From: Pseudomonadota bacterium
GTDB taxonomy: Bacteria > Pseudomonadota > Gammaproteobacteria > Xanthomonadales > Rhodanobacteraceae
Direction: 5' to 3'
Assembly: GCA_018240565.1 (NCBI GenBank)
Contig: JAFEFO010000003.1
Location: 19,208-83,207, forward strand
DNA: 64,000 nucleotides
Within the stretch, counting starts at the first letter, position 1, and each line of letters opens with the position of its first letter. The position numbers and the translations under genes are program-made. Below the pieces are notes generated by a model that did no database searches, was not told the origin of the DNA, and saw only the letters and a program-made list of their open reading frames with translations. This document shows positions 55,213 to 64,000 of the stretch, in pieces.

Positions 55213-57199
55213 ACCAATGTACGCCTCGCATCAGCGACGCGAACGCGACCTGCTCGCTGGTCGGCTGCGCATCGCGTTCACTGCGTCCCTTCATGCCTTT
55301 CGCCGCGGCCGAATCCGGGAACAGGCGGAACGCGGTGTTCATCAGGATCTCATACGCGCGCGGCGCCAGTGCGTAGAAAATCTGCGCGAACGTACCGAGC
55401 CTTGTCGCCATGCGCACCGGGCGGTCGATGATGGCCGTGACGATCATGTCGCCGGCTTCCTCCGGCGACAGCGTCGGCACCGACTCGTACATCTTCGTGG
55501 GCGCGATCATCGGCGTCTTCACCAGTGGCATGTTGATCGTGGTGAAGTTGATGCCATTGTCGGAGAACTCGGCCTGCGCACAGCGCGAGAACGCATCCAG
55601 AGCGGCCTTTGACGACACGTAGGCGGAAAACCGCGGCGCATTGGTGAGCACGCCGATCGATGAAATGTTGATGATGTGGCCGCGATGGCGTGCGGCCATG
55701 CCGGGCAGGAATCCCATGATCAGGCGCAGAGAGCCGAAATAATTGAGCTGCATGGTGCGTTCGAAATCGTGGAAGCGATCATAGCTCGACGCGATCGCTC
55801 GCCGGATCGAGCGCCCGGCATTGTTGATCAGGATGTCCACGCCCTTGTGTTCGGCCAGCACTTTTTGCACCAGTTCGTCGCACGATTTTTGCTCCGCGAG
55901 ATCGGCGACATAGGTGTGGCAGACACCGCCCGCATCGACGATTTCCTTGCGCGTGGCGTTGAGCTCGTCCTCGCCGCGCGCGCAAATCAGCACTTTCGCG
56001 CCGGCGGCAGCGACCTTCAACGCCGCCGCCTTGCCGATCCCGGACGAACCGCCGGTGATCAGCACGGTGCGACCACGCACCTTGCCCGACAGCGAATGGT
56101 CGACGAACAGGTCCGGATCGAGATGGCGTTCCCAATAGTCCCACAGCCGCCACGCGTAATCGTTCAGATCCGGCACGCGGATCTTCGTGCCCTTGAGCGC
56201 GCGCTCGGTTTCGCGGCAATCGAAACGCGTCGGATAGTTGATGAGCTTGATCGCCTCGGCCGGAATTCCGAGGTCGCGCAGCACCGCGCCGGTGAAACGC
56301 TTGACCGGCGGCAGCCCGGCCAATGCCTGCTTGATCATCGGCGGGATGAATCCGAACATGCGCGCATCCAGGCGCATGGTCATCTGCGGCGCGTGACCGG
56401 CCTGGGCAAAGATGTTGAGCACTTCGCCGATGCGGCGCGGCGCCGGATCGGTGAGATGGAAACAACCGCCGTCCAGGCCCGGCTTGTGCGCGATGTGATC
56501 CATGGCGGCGGCGACGAAATCCACCGGTACCATGTTCACGCGCCCGCCTTCCAGGCCGATCGTCGGCATCCACGCCGGCAACGCCTCACGCAGTTTTTTC
56601 AACGTACGGAAGAAATAGTACGGTCCGTCGATCTTGTCGATCTCGCCGGTCTTCGAACTGCCGATCACCACGCCAGGCCGGTAGATTCGGTGCTTGATCT
56701 TCGCCCCGCGCACCAGGGCTTCGGCCTCATGCTTGGTGCGAAAGTACGCGTTGTCGAGGTTTTCGGCCTCGGCGAACATGTCCTCGCGGAACACGCCCGA
56801 GTACAAGCCGGCCACGGCGATGGAACTGGCATAGTGGAAGCAGCCAGACTTGATCGCGCCCGCCAGTTCCAGCGCGTGGCGGGTGCCCTCGACATTCGCT
56901 GCCGCCTGGCTTTCCGCGTCCGCGGCCAAGTCGTAGATCGCCGCAAGGTGGAAGAAGTGCTTGACCTTTCCGGCCAGAGCCTTGCGCTGCGCCGGCGTCA
57001 GCCCCAGCATCGGTTTGGTCAGGTCGCCGATAACCGGAAACAGGCGCTTGCCGTCCGCACCGAAGCGTTCGCGCAAGTCTTCGAATTTCTTCTGCGAGCC
57101 CTTGCGCACCAGGCAGTGGACATCGCCCTTGCGCGCCAGCAGGTGTTCGAGCAAATGGCGGCCGATGAAGCCGGTGGCGCCGGTTACGAAATAGGTCAT
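55211..57199 (-). CDS. Fatty acyl-CoA/ACP reductase, two-domain SDR (Marinobacter FAR type)
   Basis: The protein has 662 residues, the same size as Marinobacter Maqu_2220 (about 661), which reduces fatty acyl-CoA or acyl-ACP to fatty alcohol. The N-terminal extended SDR has GATGFIGRHL (7-16), HLAAIYDL and YFRTKHEAE. The C-terminal classical SDR, from about residue 380, has GGSSGIGKAA, NNAGRSIRRAI, DRFHDFERTMQLNYFGS, SSIGVLTNAPRFSAYVSSKAALD and ends with MRGVHW. These blocks are very close to Maqu_2220 as I recall it. Substrate choice is inferred. Divergent from the Ig-repeat protein, and near an acyl-CoA-binding protein and phasin genes. Confidence 0.9.
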   Translation of the reverse strand: MTYFVTGATGFIGRHLLEHLLARKGDVHCLVRKGSQKKFEDLRERFGADGKRLFPVIGDLTKPMLGLTPAQRKALAGKVKHFFHLAAIYDLAADAESQAAANVEGTRHALELAGAIKSGCFHYASSIAVAGLYSGVFREDMFAEAENLDNAYFRTKHEAEALVRGAKIKHRIYRPGVVIGSSKTGEIDKIDGPYYFFRTLKKLREALPAWMPTIGLEGGRVNMVPVDFVAAAMDHIAHKPGLDGGCFHLTDPAPRRIGEVLNIFAQAGHAPQMTMRLDARMFGFIPPMIKQALAGLPPVKRFTGAVLRDLGIPAEAIKLINYPTRFDCRETERALKGTKIRVPDLNDYAWRLWDYWERHLDPDLFVDHSLSGKVRGRTVLITGGSSGIGKAAALKVAAAGAKVLICARGEDELNATRKEIVDAGGVCHTYVADLAEQKSCDELVQKVLAEHKGVDILINNAGRSIRRAIASSYDRFHDFERTMQLNYFGSLRLIMGFLPGMAARHRGHIINISSIGVLTNAPRFSAYVSSKAALDAFSRCAQAEFSDNGINFTTINMPLVKTPMIAPTKMYESVPTLSPEEAGDMIVTAIIDRPVRMATRLGTFAQIFYALAPRAYEILMNTAFRLFPDSAAAKGMKGRSERDAQPTSEQVAFASLMRGVHW

Positions 57200-57355
57200 T
57201 TTTGCGATCCCCGCATTGGCTGGTTTGCCACCTGCCTAAGATAACGTGCATGGGCAGCCAATCAAAGCACCCCAGCCTCGGCATGCGCGTGTAATCGTTG
57301 CCGCCAATTTCGGAATAGACACGAAAGGCGCCGCATCCGGCGGTGGGGGCATGTC

Positions 57356-60004
57356 ATGCGAATCTGGCCGACCATTCTTGCTTTCGCCTCGACTGTGGCG
57401 CTGGGTCAATCGATGCCACCAACCGTTCCAGGGCAGCCACAGGATGGAACCCCGTCGATCGAAACCGCCAGCCAGCTGCCGCTGACCTACGTCGGTGCCG
57501 ATGACCGAGTCTCCATCGGCATCGACAAGGACGGCAACACGCAGGGCGAGTTGATGGGCGTTTTCGCCCGCAATGGAAAGCATGCTGTCGTTGCGCAATT
57601 GTGGTGGAACCACGGCGGCGCCGGCGGATTCCAGGCCGACTACAACTGGCTGTTCGGAATGACGCCGGATGAAGCCCGCGCGAATCCCGACAAGGCCACG
57701 GTCGCAAAGTTTTCGTTCGGCATGAACCAGGACGAGTTCAAGAATCGCCAGGCCGCATTGGGGCTGGCCATCGAGCGCAAGCAGTTTTTCCTCAATGCCT
57801 ACCTTGCCACCAAGGCGAGCAGCAGCCGCGATATCGGTTCGATCTCGGGCACAACACAAAGCGAGCAGGATGGCACCGACGATACCGGAAATTTCACGCA
57901 GACTTTCCTCACCACGACTACGACACAATTGCTGTCGCACCCGTACAATTACAGTGCAGGCGTCCATGGCGGCCACTTCTCCGATGCCCTGGGAGCGCGT
58001 TTCAACGCCGGAGCGGACTACGACAGCGGCAACCAGGGCGTTCACGAAACACGCGCTTCCATCGGCATCGACAAATACATCGGCACGCGCGGCTGGAGCG
58101 TTTCGGGTCTGGCTGAGCATGCCCGGCAGAAGGATCCTCTCCTCGGCGACCACGGCGACAATCGCTGGTGGCTGACGCTGCGCTACGAATTCGGCGGCAG
58201 CGGCGCCTTCGTTCCGACCGACAAAGTCGGCGACACCGCGTGGATCATGCGCGCGCTGGGCAATCCGGTCACCACCACGCCGCATACGTTGCGCACCTAT
58301 GTATCGCACGGCACGATCACCCAGCACACGGTACCCGGAGCCAAGCAATACACCGCACACCGGCCGGTCGCACGCAACGACTCGGCCAGCGTTGCCGCCA
58401 ACTCATCGAACAACGCGATCGCGGTACTGGCCAACGATTCCGATGCGGACGGAAACCCGATCTCGATAACCGCAGTCACCCAGCCTGCGCATGGAACCGC
58501 ACAGATTGCCGGTTCGCAAATCGACTACACGCCAGCCCCTAACTACGTCGGCACCGATTCCTTTACCTACACGATCAGCGACAACAAGGGCCTTAGTGCG
58601 ATGGCGAGCGTTGCCATAGCCATCGTCGCCAACGCACCACCGGTGGCGCGCGACGACGACGCCACCACCGCCTTTGGTACGCCCATAGCGATCAATGTGC
58701 TGGCCAACGACACAGACCCGAACGGATATGTTCTCAGCGTCACCGCCGTAACGAATCCCGCGCACGGAACGGCACAGCTCGCGGGAAATGCGGTGGACTA
58801 TCTGCCAATGCCGGGATTTTCCGGAACGGACTCGTTCACCTACACCGTCAGCGACAACCACGGCGGGACGGCCACGGCCACCGTGACGGTCATCGTGCAA
58901 CCGCCAGGGGCCCCGATCGCGGTCAACGACAGCGCATCTACCGCCTATGGCACGCCGGTAACGATCGACGTACTGGCGAACGACAGTGATCCGCAAGGCT
59001 ACCCACTCGGTATCGTTTCGGTGACAAACCCTGCCCACGGCAGTGCACAGATCAGCGGCAATGCCATCATCTACACGCCATCCGCATCGTTCAATGGCGG
59101 CATGGACAGCTTCAACTACACCGTTACCGACGGGCATGGAAACTCGGCCAGCGCAACAGTCACCGTCACGGTTTCCGCACCAGGAAACCCCGTCGCAAGG
59201 AATGACATCGCGACAACAGCATACAAGACACCGGTCACCATCAACGTGTTGGCCAACGATACGGACCCGAACAATCTTGCTTTGAGCATCAGCACCGTGT
59301 CGACTCCGGCCAACGGTAGCACCCAGATCAGCGGCAACAGCATCGTTTACACACCCGCAGCGACGTTCTACGGTGGCGTCGACAGTTTCAGCTACGTCAT
59401 CTCCGACGGCCACGGCGGCACGGCCAGTGCAACAGTCACGGTTACCGTTGCGCCTCCTCCGCCCCCGATTGCGGCGAACTACAACGCAACGATGCAACCC
59501 ATTGTCGGCATAGCCGGCTTCTCCGCCAGCATCAACGTCCTGGCCAATGACAGCGATCCGAATGGATTCCCGCTGACCGTGGTCTCGGTCGGCGCACCAA
59601 CGAAAGGCGGCTATGTGACGAACAATGGCAACGGCAATCTGACGTATGCGGCGCCGACGCCAGCGCCCGCAACGGATTCGTTTACCTACACCATCAGCAA
59701 CGGCCATGGTGGCACCGCAACCGGCATCGTTACCGTCCAGTTGCCGACGTTCCAGATCACTACGGCGGTTACACCGAATGGCACAGGGGCGATCAGCCCT
59801 GCATCCATGACGGTTACCTACGGCACCATCGCGCACTTCACCCTAACACCATCCACCGGCTTCCTGATCGATTCCACAACAACCAATGCAGATGCCGCAT
59901 TGCCAGGCGCATGCGGTGGCTCCCTGAGTGGATCGATGTTCACAACCCCACCCATCACGAAAAGCTGCACGGTGACGGCTGCCTTCTACTATCCAATCCA
60001 GTGA
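57356..60004 (+). CDS. Inverse-autotransporter-like protein with Ig-like repeats
   Basis: The protein has 882 residues. After a signal peptide (about 1-17) comes a region (about 40-295) of alternating aromatic and polar strands (GELMGVFARNGKHAVVAQLWWN ... KFSFGMNQDEFK ... NRWWLTLRYEFGG) that looks like an outer membrane beta-barrel. Then five cadherin/Ig-like domains of about 95 residues follow, each with a form of INVLANDTDPNG, AHGTAQ and DSFTYTVSDNHGGTA. A last domain (ITTAVTPNGTGAISP) has a Cys pair. Barrel first and Ig passenger last is the order of intimin/invasin-type (type Ve) proteins. No LysM domain is seen. Role in adhesion is inferred. Confidence 0.75.
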   Translation: MRIWPTILAFASTVALGQSMPPTVPGQPQDGTPSIETASQLPLTYVGADDRVSIGIDKDGNTQGELMGVFARNGKHAVVAQLWWNHGGAGGFQADYNWLFGMTPDEARANPDKATVAKFSFGMNQDEFKNRQAALGLAIERKQFFLNAYLATKASSSRDIGSISGTTQSEQDGTDDTGNFTQTFLTTTTTQLLSHPYNYSAGVHGGHFSDALGARFNAGADYDSGNQGVHETRASIGIDKYIGTRGWSVSGLAEHARQKDPLLGDHGDNRWWLTLRYEFGGSGAFVPTDKVGDTAWIMRALGNPVTTTPHTLRTYVSHGTITQHTVPGAKQYTAHRPVARNDSASVAANSSNNAIAVLANDSDADGNPISITAVTQPAHGTAQIAGSQIDYTPAPNYVGTDSFTYTISDNKGLSAMASVAIAIVANAPPVARDDDATTAFGTPIAINVLANDTDPNGYVLSVTAVTNPAHGTAQLAGNAVDYLPMPGFSGTDSFTYTVSDNHGGTATATVTVIVQPPGAPIAVNDSASTAYGTPVTIDVLANDSDPQGYPLGIVSVTNPAHGSAQISGNAIIYTPSASFNGGMDSFNYTVTDGHGNSASATVTVTVSAPGNPVARNDIATTAYKTPVTINVLANDTDPNNLALSISTVSTPANGSTQISGNSIVYTPAATFYGGVDSFSYVISDGHGGTASATVTVTVAPPPPPIAANYNATMQPIVGIAGFSASINVLANDSDPNGFPLTVVSVGAPTKGGYVTNNGNGNLTYAAPTPAPATDSFTYTISNGHGGTATGIVTVQLPTFQITTAVTPNGTGAISPASMTVTYGTIAHFTLTPSTGFLIDSTTTNADAALPGACGGSLSGSMFTTPPITKSCTVTAAFYYPIQ

Positions 60005-60091
60005 CCAATGCTTGCGCCATTTCCGCGCGCGTTGACGCCTGCGCGGCCATCGTCCATGATGCGCCGCCAAGCAGTGCAACCGGGGATGACC

Positions 60092-60349
60092 ATGGCCGAC
60101 CTGAAAACGCAATTCGCGCAAGCCACGCAGGATGTCAAGAAGCTCGACGAGCGCCCCGACAACGACACGCTGCTCAAGCTGTATGCACTGTTCAAGCAGG
60201 GTTCGGATGGCGACGTCGCCGGTGCCAAACCCGGCTTCTTCGATTTCGTCGGCACCGCGAAGTACGAGGCTTGGGCCAAACTCAAGGGCATGAAAGCCGA
60301 CGAGGCGATGCTCAAGTACGTCGACCTGGTCAAGAAATTGCGCGGCTGA
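60092..60349 (+). CDS. Acyl-CoA-binding protein (ACBP)
   Basis: The protein has 85 residues from MADLKTQFAQATQDVKKL, the usual size of this four-helix family. Earlier in-frame Mets add no domain. The core LLKLYALFKQGSDGDV and KPGFFDFVGTAKYEAWAKLKGM carry the acyl-CoA-binding Tyr, Lys and Trp residues. It binds long-chain acyl-CoA esters in the cytoplasm. ACBPs are common in eukaryotes and scattered in bacteria. It precedes the PhaD-like regulator by 16 bases and probably shares its transcript. Confidence 0.93.
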   Translation: MADLKTQFAQATQDVKKLDERPDNDTLLKLYALFKQGSDGDVAGAKPGFFDFVGTAKYEAWAKLKGMKADEAMLKYVDLVKKLRG

Positions 60350-60365
60350 GCGGCGCGGCGCAGCG

Positions 60366-61001
60366 ATGGCCGCCGGGCAGACCCGCGAGAGGATCCTCGA
60401 TACCAGCCTGGCGATGTTCAACGCCCAGGGCGAGCCCAACGTCACCACCAACCACATCGCCGACGAGCTCGGCATCAGTCCGGGCAATCTCTACTACCAC
60501 TACCGCAACAAGGACGACATCGTCGAGCGCCTGTTCGCACGCTACGAAGCACGCATGGACGCGGCGTTGTCGGTCCCCGAGGGTCGCCTTCCCAACCTCG
60601 AGGACATCTGGCTGCAGCTGCACCTGGTCTTCGAGTGCATGTGGGAATACCGGTTCCTCTACCGCGACCTCGTCGACATCCTCGCGCGCAACCGCAAACT
60701 GCGACAGCGCTTCGCACGCATCCTCAATCGCGCCTCGCGGAGTGCCGAGGCCGTGCTCACCGGCCTTGCCCGGGCGCAGATCCTGCGCGCCACGCACGAT
60801 GAAATCCACGCCACCGCGGAAAACGTCCTGCTGCTGACGACGTTCTGGCTCAACTACCATGCCGTGCGCGGCAGCAATCCGGAGCCGATGCAGCAGGATC
60901 TGAGCCACGGCATCTACCAGGTCATGCTGCTGATCGCGCCATTCCTGCGCGATGCGGAACGCGCGCATCTGAATACGCTCGCGCAAGCCTACCGCGGATA
61001 A
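60366..61001 (+). CDS. TetR-family regulator, PhaD-like
   Basis: The protein has 211 residues. The N-terminal helix-turn-helix (RERILDTSLAMFNAQGEPNVTTNHIADELGISPGNLYYHY) is very similar to PhaD of Pseudomonas, which controls polyhydroxyalkanoate synthesis and phasin genes in response to acyl-CoA. The C-terminal helices (ENVLLLTTFWLNYHAVRG) would bind an acyl ligand. The neighbours fit: an acyl-CoA-binding protein upstream and a convergent phasin downstream. The stop codon overlaps the terminator of the phasin gene. Confidence 0.87.
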   Translation: MAAGQTRERILDTSLAMFNAQGEPNVTTNHIADELGISPGNLYYHYRNKDDIVERLFARYEARMDAALSVPEGRLPNLEDIWLQLHLVFECMWEYRFLYRDLVDILARNRKLRQRFARILNRASRSAEAVLTGLARAQILRATHDEIHATAENVLLLTTFWLNYHAVRGSNPEPMQQDLSHGIYQVMLLIAPFLRDAERAHLNTLAQAYRG

Positions 61002-61025
61002 AAAAACGGCCGCACAAGGCGGCCG
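61000..61025 (-). terminator. Rho-independent terminator of the small phasin gene
   Basis: On the minus strand, CGGCCGC-CTTGT-GCGGCCG is followed directly by seven T. This is a classic intrinsic terminator, 25 bases after the phasin stop codon. It overlaps the stop codon of the convergent PhaD-like gene. Confidence 0.9.
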
Positions 61026-61050
61026 CAAGTTCGTTGGAGTGTGAATTCGG

Positions 61051-61434
61051 TTATTTCACCGCCTTGAGCTGCCGACTGAGCGCGCTCATGCGCTGGCTCA
61101 GCGACTCGATGTCCGACTTGGTCGGCACGCCGAGCTTGTCCAGTGCCTGCGCAACGATGCGCTGGATCAGCACGCCGGCCTTCCTGGCATTGTCGCGCGC
61201 ATGCATGCGCAGCGGCGCAAGCGCGCCCTTGAGTTGCGACTGCGCGTCGGCGCGCACTTCGCGCACGAGCTGCTGCGCGCGGGACTGGAAATCGCGGCCT
61301 TCGGCGGCGAGTCCGGCGAGCAGGCGCGTACCGCGCTTCTGCGCGATGGAGACCGCACCCAGACCGGCCAGCCACACGTCATGGGCAGTGTTGGCGGCAG
61401 GTGCCGCCGGCTTCTTGTTGCGCTTGTTGGTCAT
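61051..61434 (-). CDS. Small phasin-family protein (PhaI-like)
   Basis: The protein has 127 residues from ATG 61434; an ATG four codons earlier is possible. A short Lys-rich start is followed by the phasin block AHDVWLAGLGAVSIAQKRGTRLLAGLAAEG and an amphipathic helix with heptads (about 60-125). It shares WLAGLGA with the longer phasin at 50.9 kb. It should bind the surface of storage granules. The convergent PhaD-like regulator is a likely controller. Confidence 0.83.
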   Translation of the reverse strand: MTNKRNKKPAAPAANTAHDVWLAGLGAVSIAQKRGTRLLAGLAAEGRDFQSRAQQLVREVRADAQSQLKGALAPLRMHARDNARKAGVLIQRIVAQALDKLGVPTKSDIESLSQRMSALSRQLKAVK

Positions 61435-61509
61435 GTCGTGCCTCATCGGAAATAACCGCGTCGCTGCGGCGTTGTGGCCAACATAACGATACCGGTTAGA
61501 ACTTTCACA

Positions 61510-62127
61510 CTAGCCCAGGTCGAAGAAATCCACCACGCCGGTTTCCAGCGAATACTCGGCGCCGACCACGCGAAAACCCTTCTGCTCGATCAGGTTTTCC
61601 AGCAGTTCCGAGCCGTGGCGCAGGTGATTGGTGGAGGCGCGGATGTTCGCGCGCACCGCTTCGCGGCTCAGGGCGTGCAGATCGTGGCGCAATTCGGTAT
61701 TCATCAGCGGCATGACGCTCGGCAGCACCCGGTTGACGATCGACATCAGGTTCGGCGATTGCGCGCCACCGGGCCGCGTGAGTTCGTCGACGGTGGCGGC
61801 GATGGCGCCGCATTGCGTGTGGCCGAGAACGACGACCAGGGGCGTGCCGAAGAAGGCGGCGGCGAATTCCACGCTGCCGACCAGTGATGGCGCAATGATG
61901 TTGCCGGCAACGCGGATCACGAACAGGTCGCCCAGCCCCTGGTCGAAGATGATCTCGGCCGGCACGCGCGAATCCGAGCAGCCAAGGATGGTGGCGAACG
62001 GTTCCTGTCCCGATGCCAGTTCGCGGCGTCGATCCCGGCCGGTCTGCTGAGCGCCGTTGCAATCATCGGATAAAAAGCGACGGTTGCCTTCGCGCAGGCG
62101 TTCAAGGGCTTCGGTTGCCGAAATCAT
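61510..62127 (-). CDS. Beta-class carbonic anhydrase
   Basis: The protein has 205 residues. Zinc ligands are Cys50 (with Asp52 in CSDSR), His103 and Cys106 (GHTQCGA), all in the right order. It interconverts CO2 and bicarbonate, which feeds carboxylation reactions. There is no signal peptide. It lies 12 bases after zipA on the same strand and so may be co-transcribed with the division gene. Confidence 0.95.
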   Translation of the reverse strand: MISATEALERLREGNRRFLSDDCNGAQQTGRDRRRELASGQEPFATILGCSDSRVPAEIIFDQGLGDLFVIRVAGNIIAPSLVGSVEFAAAFFGTPLVVVLGHTQCGAIAATVDELTRPGGAQSPNLMSIVNRVLPSVMPLMNTELRHDLHALSREAVRANIRASTNHLRHGSELLENLIEQKGFRVVGAEYSLETGVVDFFDLG

Positions 62128-62139
62128 CGTGCGAACTCC

Positions 62140-62898
62140 TTAGCGTATATGGATCTGGTTGCGCTCCTGCTTGCGATCCCAAGCACGCAATTCGTCGCGC
62201 AGATGTGCGATGCGCTGCCGGCCGAGCGCATTGCGTTCCTCGTCGAGCACGCGGCCATCGAGCAATTCGGCCAGGCGTTGCGCGGTGGGCAGCATCGCTT
62301 CCCAGGCGTCGAGTGCCGTCATCGGTCCCGGCAGGGTCATGAAAAAGCTCACGCCCGGCGTGCGCAAGGACTCGATCTGACTCATGTCGAAGCGGCCAGG
62401 CTTGACCATGCTGGCCATGCTGAAAATCGGCCCGGCTTCGGGCTTGCCGGAAAGCAGGCGGTGGAAGATGCCCAGATCGCCGAATTCCAGGCCGGCCTTT
62501 TCCGCGGCGACGATCAGATCCGACCCGTGGAAATCTTCGCCCGGCGGGGCGGCGACAAACAAGGTGACGATGCGCTCGATCGGCTGGTCCGGACGCAAAC
62601 CTGCCGCCGGCTTGGCCGGTAGAGGCAGAGCGCCCGCGCTTGCGCCACGCTCGGCGGCAATCGCCGATCCCAGGCGTTGCAGTTCATCACCCAGGCCAAC
62701 GTCGGGATCGGCCTGCCCGGCGTCTTCGGGCGTCGAATCCCCACCGAAGGTCGGCTCGATGCGCTCGCCGCCTTCGCGCGACGCGGCAACGCGCCGGCCC
62801 TGTCCGGGCTTTTGCGGGCGTCCGAACCAGTAGATGGCGGCAAACACGATCGCGCCGAGGATGGCGAGCGGAATTCCAATCGATGCATTCCAACTCAT
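62140..62898 (-). CDS. zipA: ZipA, cell division protein
   Basis: The protein has 252 residues. An N-terminal membrane anchor (IGIPLAILGAIVFAAIYWF, about 7-25) is followed by a charged Pro/Gly linker (about 27-105). The C-terminal FtsZ-binding domain (about 110-245) includes VTLFVAAPPGEDFHGSDL, GLEFGDLGIFHRL and FFMTLPGPMTALDAWEAMLPTAQRLAELLDG. ZipA tethers FtsZ filaments to the inner membrane. The smc-zipA order is the usual gammaproteobacterial one. Confidence 0.95.
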   Translation of the reverse strand: MSWNASIGIPLAILGAIVFAAIYWFGRPQKPGQGRRVAASREGGERIEPTFGGDSTPEDAGQADPDVGLGDELQRLGSAIAAERGASAGALPLPAKPAAGLRPDQPIERIVTLFVAAPPGEDFHGSDLIVAAEKAGLEFGDLGIFHRLLSGKPEAGPIFSMASMVKPGRFDMSQIESLRTPGVSFFMTLPGPMTALDAWEAMLPTAQRLAELLDGRVLDEERNALGRQRIAHLRDELRAWDRKQERNQIHIR

Positions 62899-62915
62899 GC
62901 TCTGGTCTCCGGCAG

Positions 62916-64000
62916 CTAGGCGGCACCCGCCAGTTTAGCCGCTTCGGCGAGATCCACCTGCACCAGCCGCGACACGCCGGGCTCGCGCATGGTGACGCCG
63001 CACAACTGGCGCGCCGCTTCCATGGTCGCCTTGTTGTGGGTGACGAACAGGAACTGCACGCGCTCGCTCATCTCGGTGACGAGCTGCGAAAAACGGCCGA
63101 CATTGGCCTCGTCCAGCGGCGCATCGACTTCGTCGAGCAGGCAGAACGGCGCGGGGTTCAGGCGGAAAATCGCAAACACCAACGCCACCGCCGACAGCGC
63201 TTTTTCGCCACCGGACAACAGCGAAATATTGGTCACGCGCTTGCCCGGCGGTCGCGCCATGATCGACACGCCGGCATCGAGCAGGTCCTCGCCGGTGAGT
63301 TCCAGGAACGCATGGCCGCCGCCGAACAGGCGCGGGAACAGTTCCTGCAAGCCGGCATTGACGCGATCGAAGGTCTCCTTGAAACGCTGGCGGGTTTCGC
63401 GATCGATTTTCTTGATCGCGCCTTCCAGCGTCTCCAGTGCGGTATTGAGGTCGGTCAACTGCGCGTCGAGATAGGTTTTGCGCTGCGATTGTTCCTCGAA
63501 CTCGGAAATCGCCGCGAGATTGACCGGTTCCAGGCGTTTGATCTTGGCGTCGAGCGCTTCGAGTTGTTGCTCCCACTCGGCGGGTTCGGCGCCGGCCGGC
63601 AAGGCTTCCAGCACCGCCTGCAATTCGTGCCCGGCCGCGGTGATCGCTTCGTGCAACTGTTCGGCGCGCATTTGCAGGCCTTGGTGCGCAAGGCGCCGCT
63701 CGGCATGCGCTTCGCGTTGCTGGGAGAGCAGGTGTTCGATGCGATGGCGTTCGGTTTCGTAGCCGCGGAACTCGTTGTCGCGGTCTTCCACGCCCCTGCG
63801 CGCCTCGACCAGTTGCTTGTCGACGAGCAGGCGCTGGTTGAGGTAGGTCTGGCGCTCGGCTTCCATCCCTGCCAACGGGGCGTGGCTGGATTCGAGCTGC
63901 TGCGCGATTTCGGACTTGCGCGCATCGAGCTGGGCGAGCTGGCTGTGCATGCGCGCGAGCGCCTGTTCGAGCGCAGCCACGCCGGTACGCTTGGATTCGA
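62916..64000 (-). CDS. smc: SMC chromosome partition ATPase (partial, C-terminal part)
   Basis: About 361 codons are in the window; the 5' part lies beyond the right edge, and the frame stays open to the last base. Seen are the C-terminal coiled coil ([19 protein letters not shown] and on) and the ATPase head. The head has signature motif [19 protein letters not shown], Walker [16 protein letters not shown] and the [15 protein letters not shown]-loop. SMC organises and separates chromosomes. It is followed by zipA 17 bases downstream. Confidence 0.96.
   Translation of the reverse strand, partial: ESKRTGVAALEQALARMHSQLAQLDARKSEIAQQLESSHAPLAGMEAERQTYLNQRLLVDKQLVEARRGVEDRDNEFRGYETERHRIEHLLSQQREAHAERRLAHQGLQMRAEQLHEAITAAGHELQAVLEALPAGAEPAEWEQQLEALDAKIKRLEPVNLAAISEFEEQSQRKTYLDAQLTDLNTALETLEGAIKKIDRETRQRFKETFDRVNAGLQELFPRLFGGGHAFLELTGEDLLDAGVSIMARPPGKRVTNISLLSGGEKALSAVALVFAIFRLNPAPFCLLDEVDAPLDEANVGRFSQLVTEMSERVQFLFVTHNKATMEAARQLCGVTMREPGVSRLVQVDLAEAAKLAGAA

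Overview
The window is high-GC proteobacterial chromosome, about 50 genes, densely packed on both strands. The gene set points to a gammaproteobacterium of the Lysobacterales (Xanthomonadales), most likely near Rhodanobacteraceae. The clues are an ndk-rlmN-pilF-rodZ-yfgM-bamB block, smc-zipA at the other end, a PsrA-type regulator in front of a two-gene beta-oxidation operon, an IPTL-CTERM-like protein, and several secreted proteins ending in a short Phe-x-x-Gly-Phe-Glu tail. This placement is inferred from gene content, not from a database search. No tRNA, rRNA, CRISPR array, transposase or prophage gene was seen.

Layout. 0-4.4 kb (minus strand): envelope and housekeeping genes bamB (cut by the window edge), yfgM, rodZ, pilF, rlmN, ndk. 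4.6-9.0 kb (plus): a TetR/PsrA-like regulator with a clear operator, then a FadN-type hydroxyacyl-CoA dehydrogenase/enoyl-CoA hydratase and a thiolase, with a palindromic repeat between the last two. 9.1-19.7 kb: an IPTL-CTERM-like secreted protein, signal peptidase I, an FAD oxidoreductase, ohr, a secreted choice-of-anchor Q protein, pgi, a DUF1249 gene, a lipoprotein, an FMN reductase, a rhomboid protease, yebC and a secreted FG-GAP protein. 19.7-36.2 kb: a DksA/TraR zinc-finger protein, a membrane protein, a 1,418-residue propeller/DUF11 protein, a periplasmic peroxiredoxin, an M14 carboxypeptidase, a ChaA antiporter, a minus-strand run of secreted histidine phosphatase, zinc metallopeptidase and ATP-grasp ligase, then a FrnE-like protein, a ClC transporter, a TrmY-like tRNA methyltransferase, a small secreted propeller and a HAD phosphatase.

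36.2-45.3 kb: small overlapping ORFs, a single-chain restriction-modification enzyme (type IIG-like) and an orphan HigA lie directly behind icmF. icmF itself carries an in-frame palindromic repeat. Divergent to icmF are leucine dehydrogenase and isovaleryl-CoA dehydrogenase, so this block handles branched-chain amino acids and acyl-CoAs. 45.4-50.8 kb: an HD-GYP response regulator converges on a 1,261-residue sensor kinase. 50.9-61.4 kb: phasins, a second large propeller protein, a Marinobacter-type fatty acyl reductase, an inverse-autotransporter-like Ig-repeat protein, an acyl-CoA-binding protein and a PhaD-like regulator. This suggests a region devoted to storage lipids and acyl-CoA handling. 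61.5-64 kb: carbonic anhydrase, zipA and the 3' part of smc.

Themes that join the regions are acyl-CoA metabolism (psrA-fadN-fadA, LeuDH-IVD-IcmF, FAR-ACBP-PhaD-phasin) and secretion. Four unrelated exported proteins share the same C-terminal Phe-x-x-Gly/Asp-Phe-Glu ending, which may be an undescribed sorting tag.
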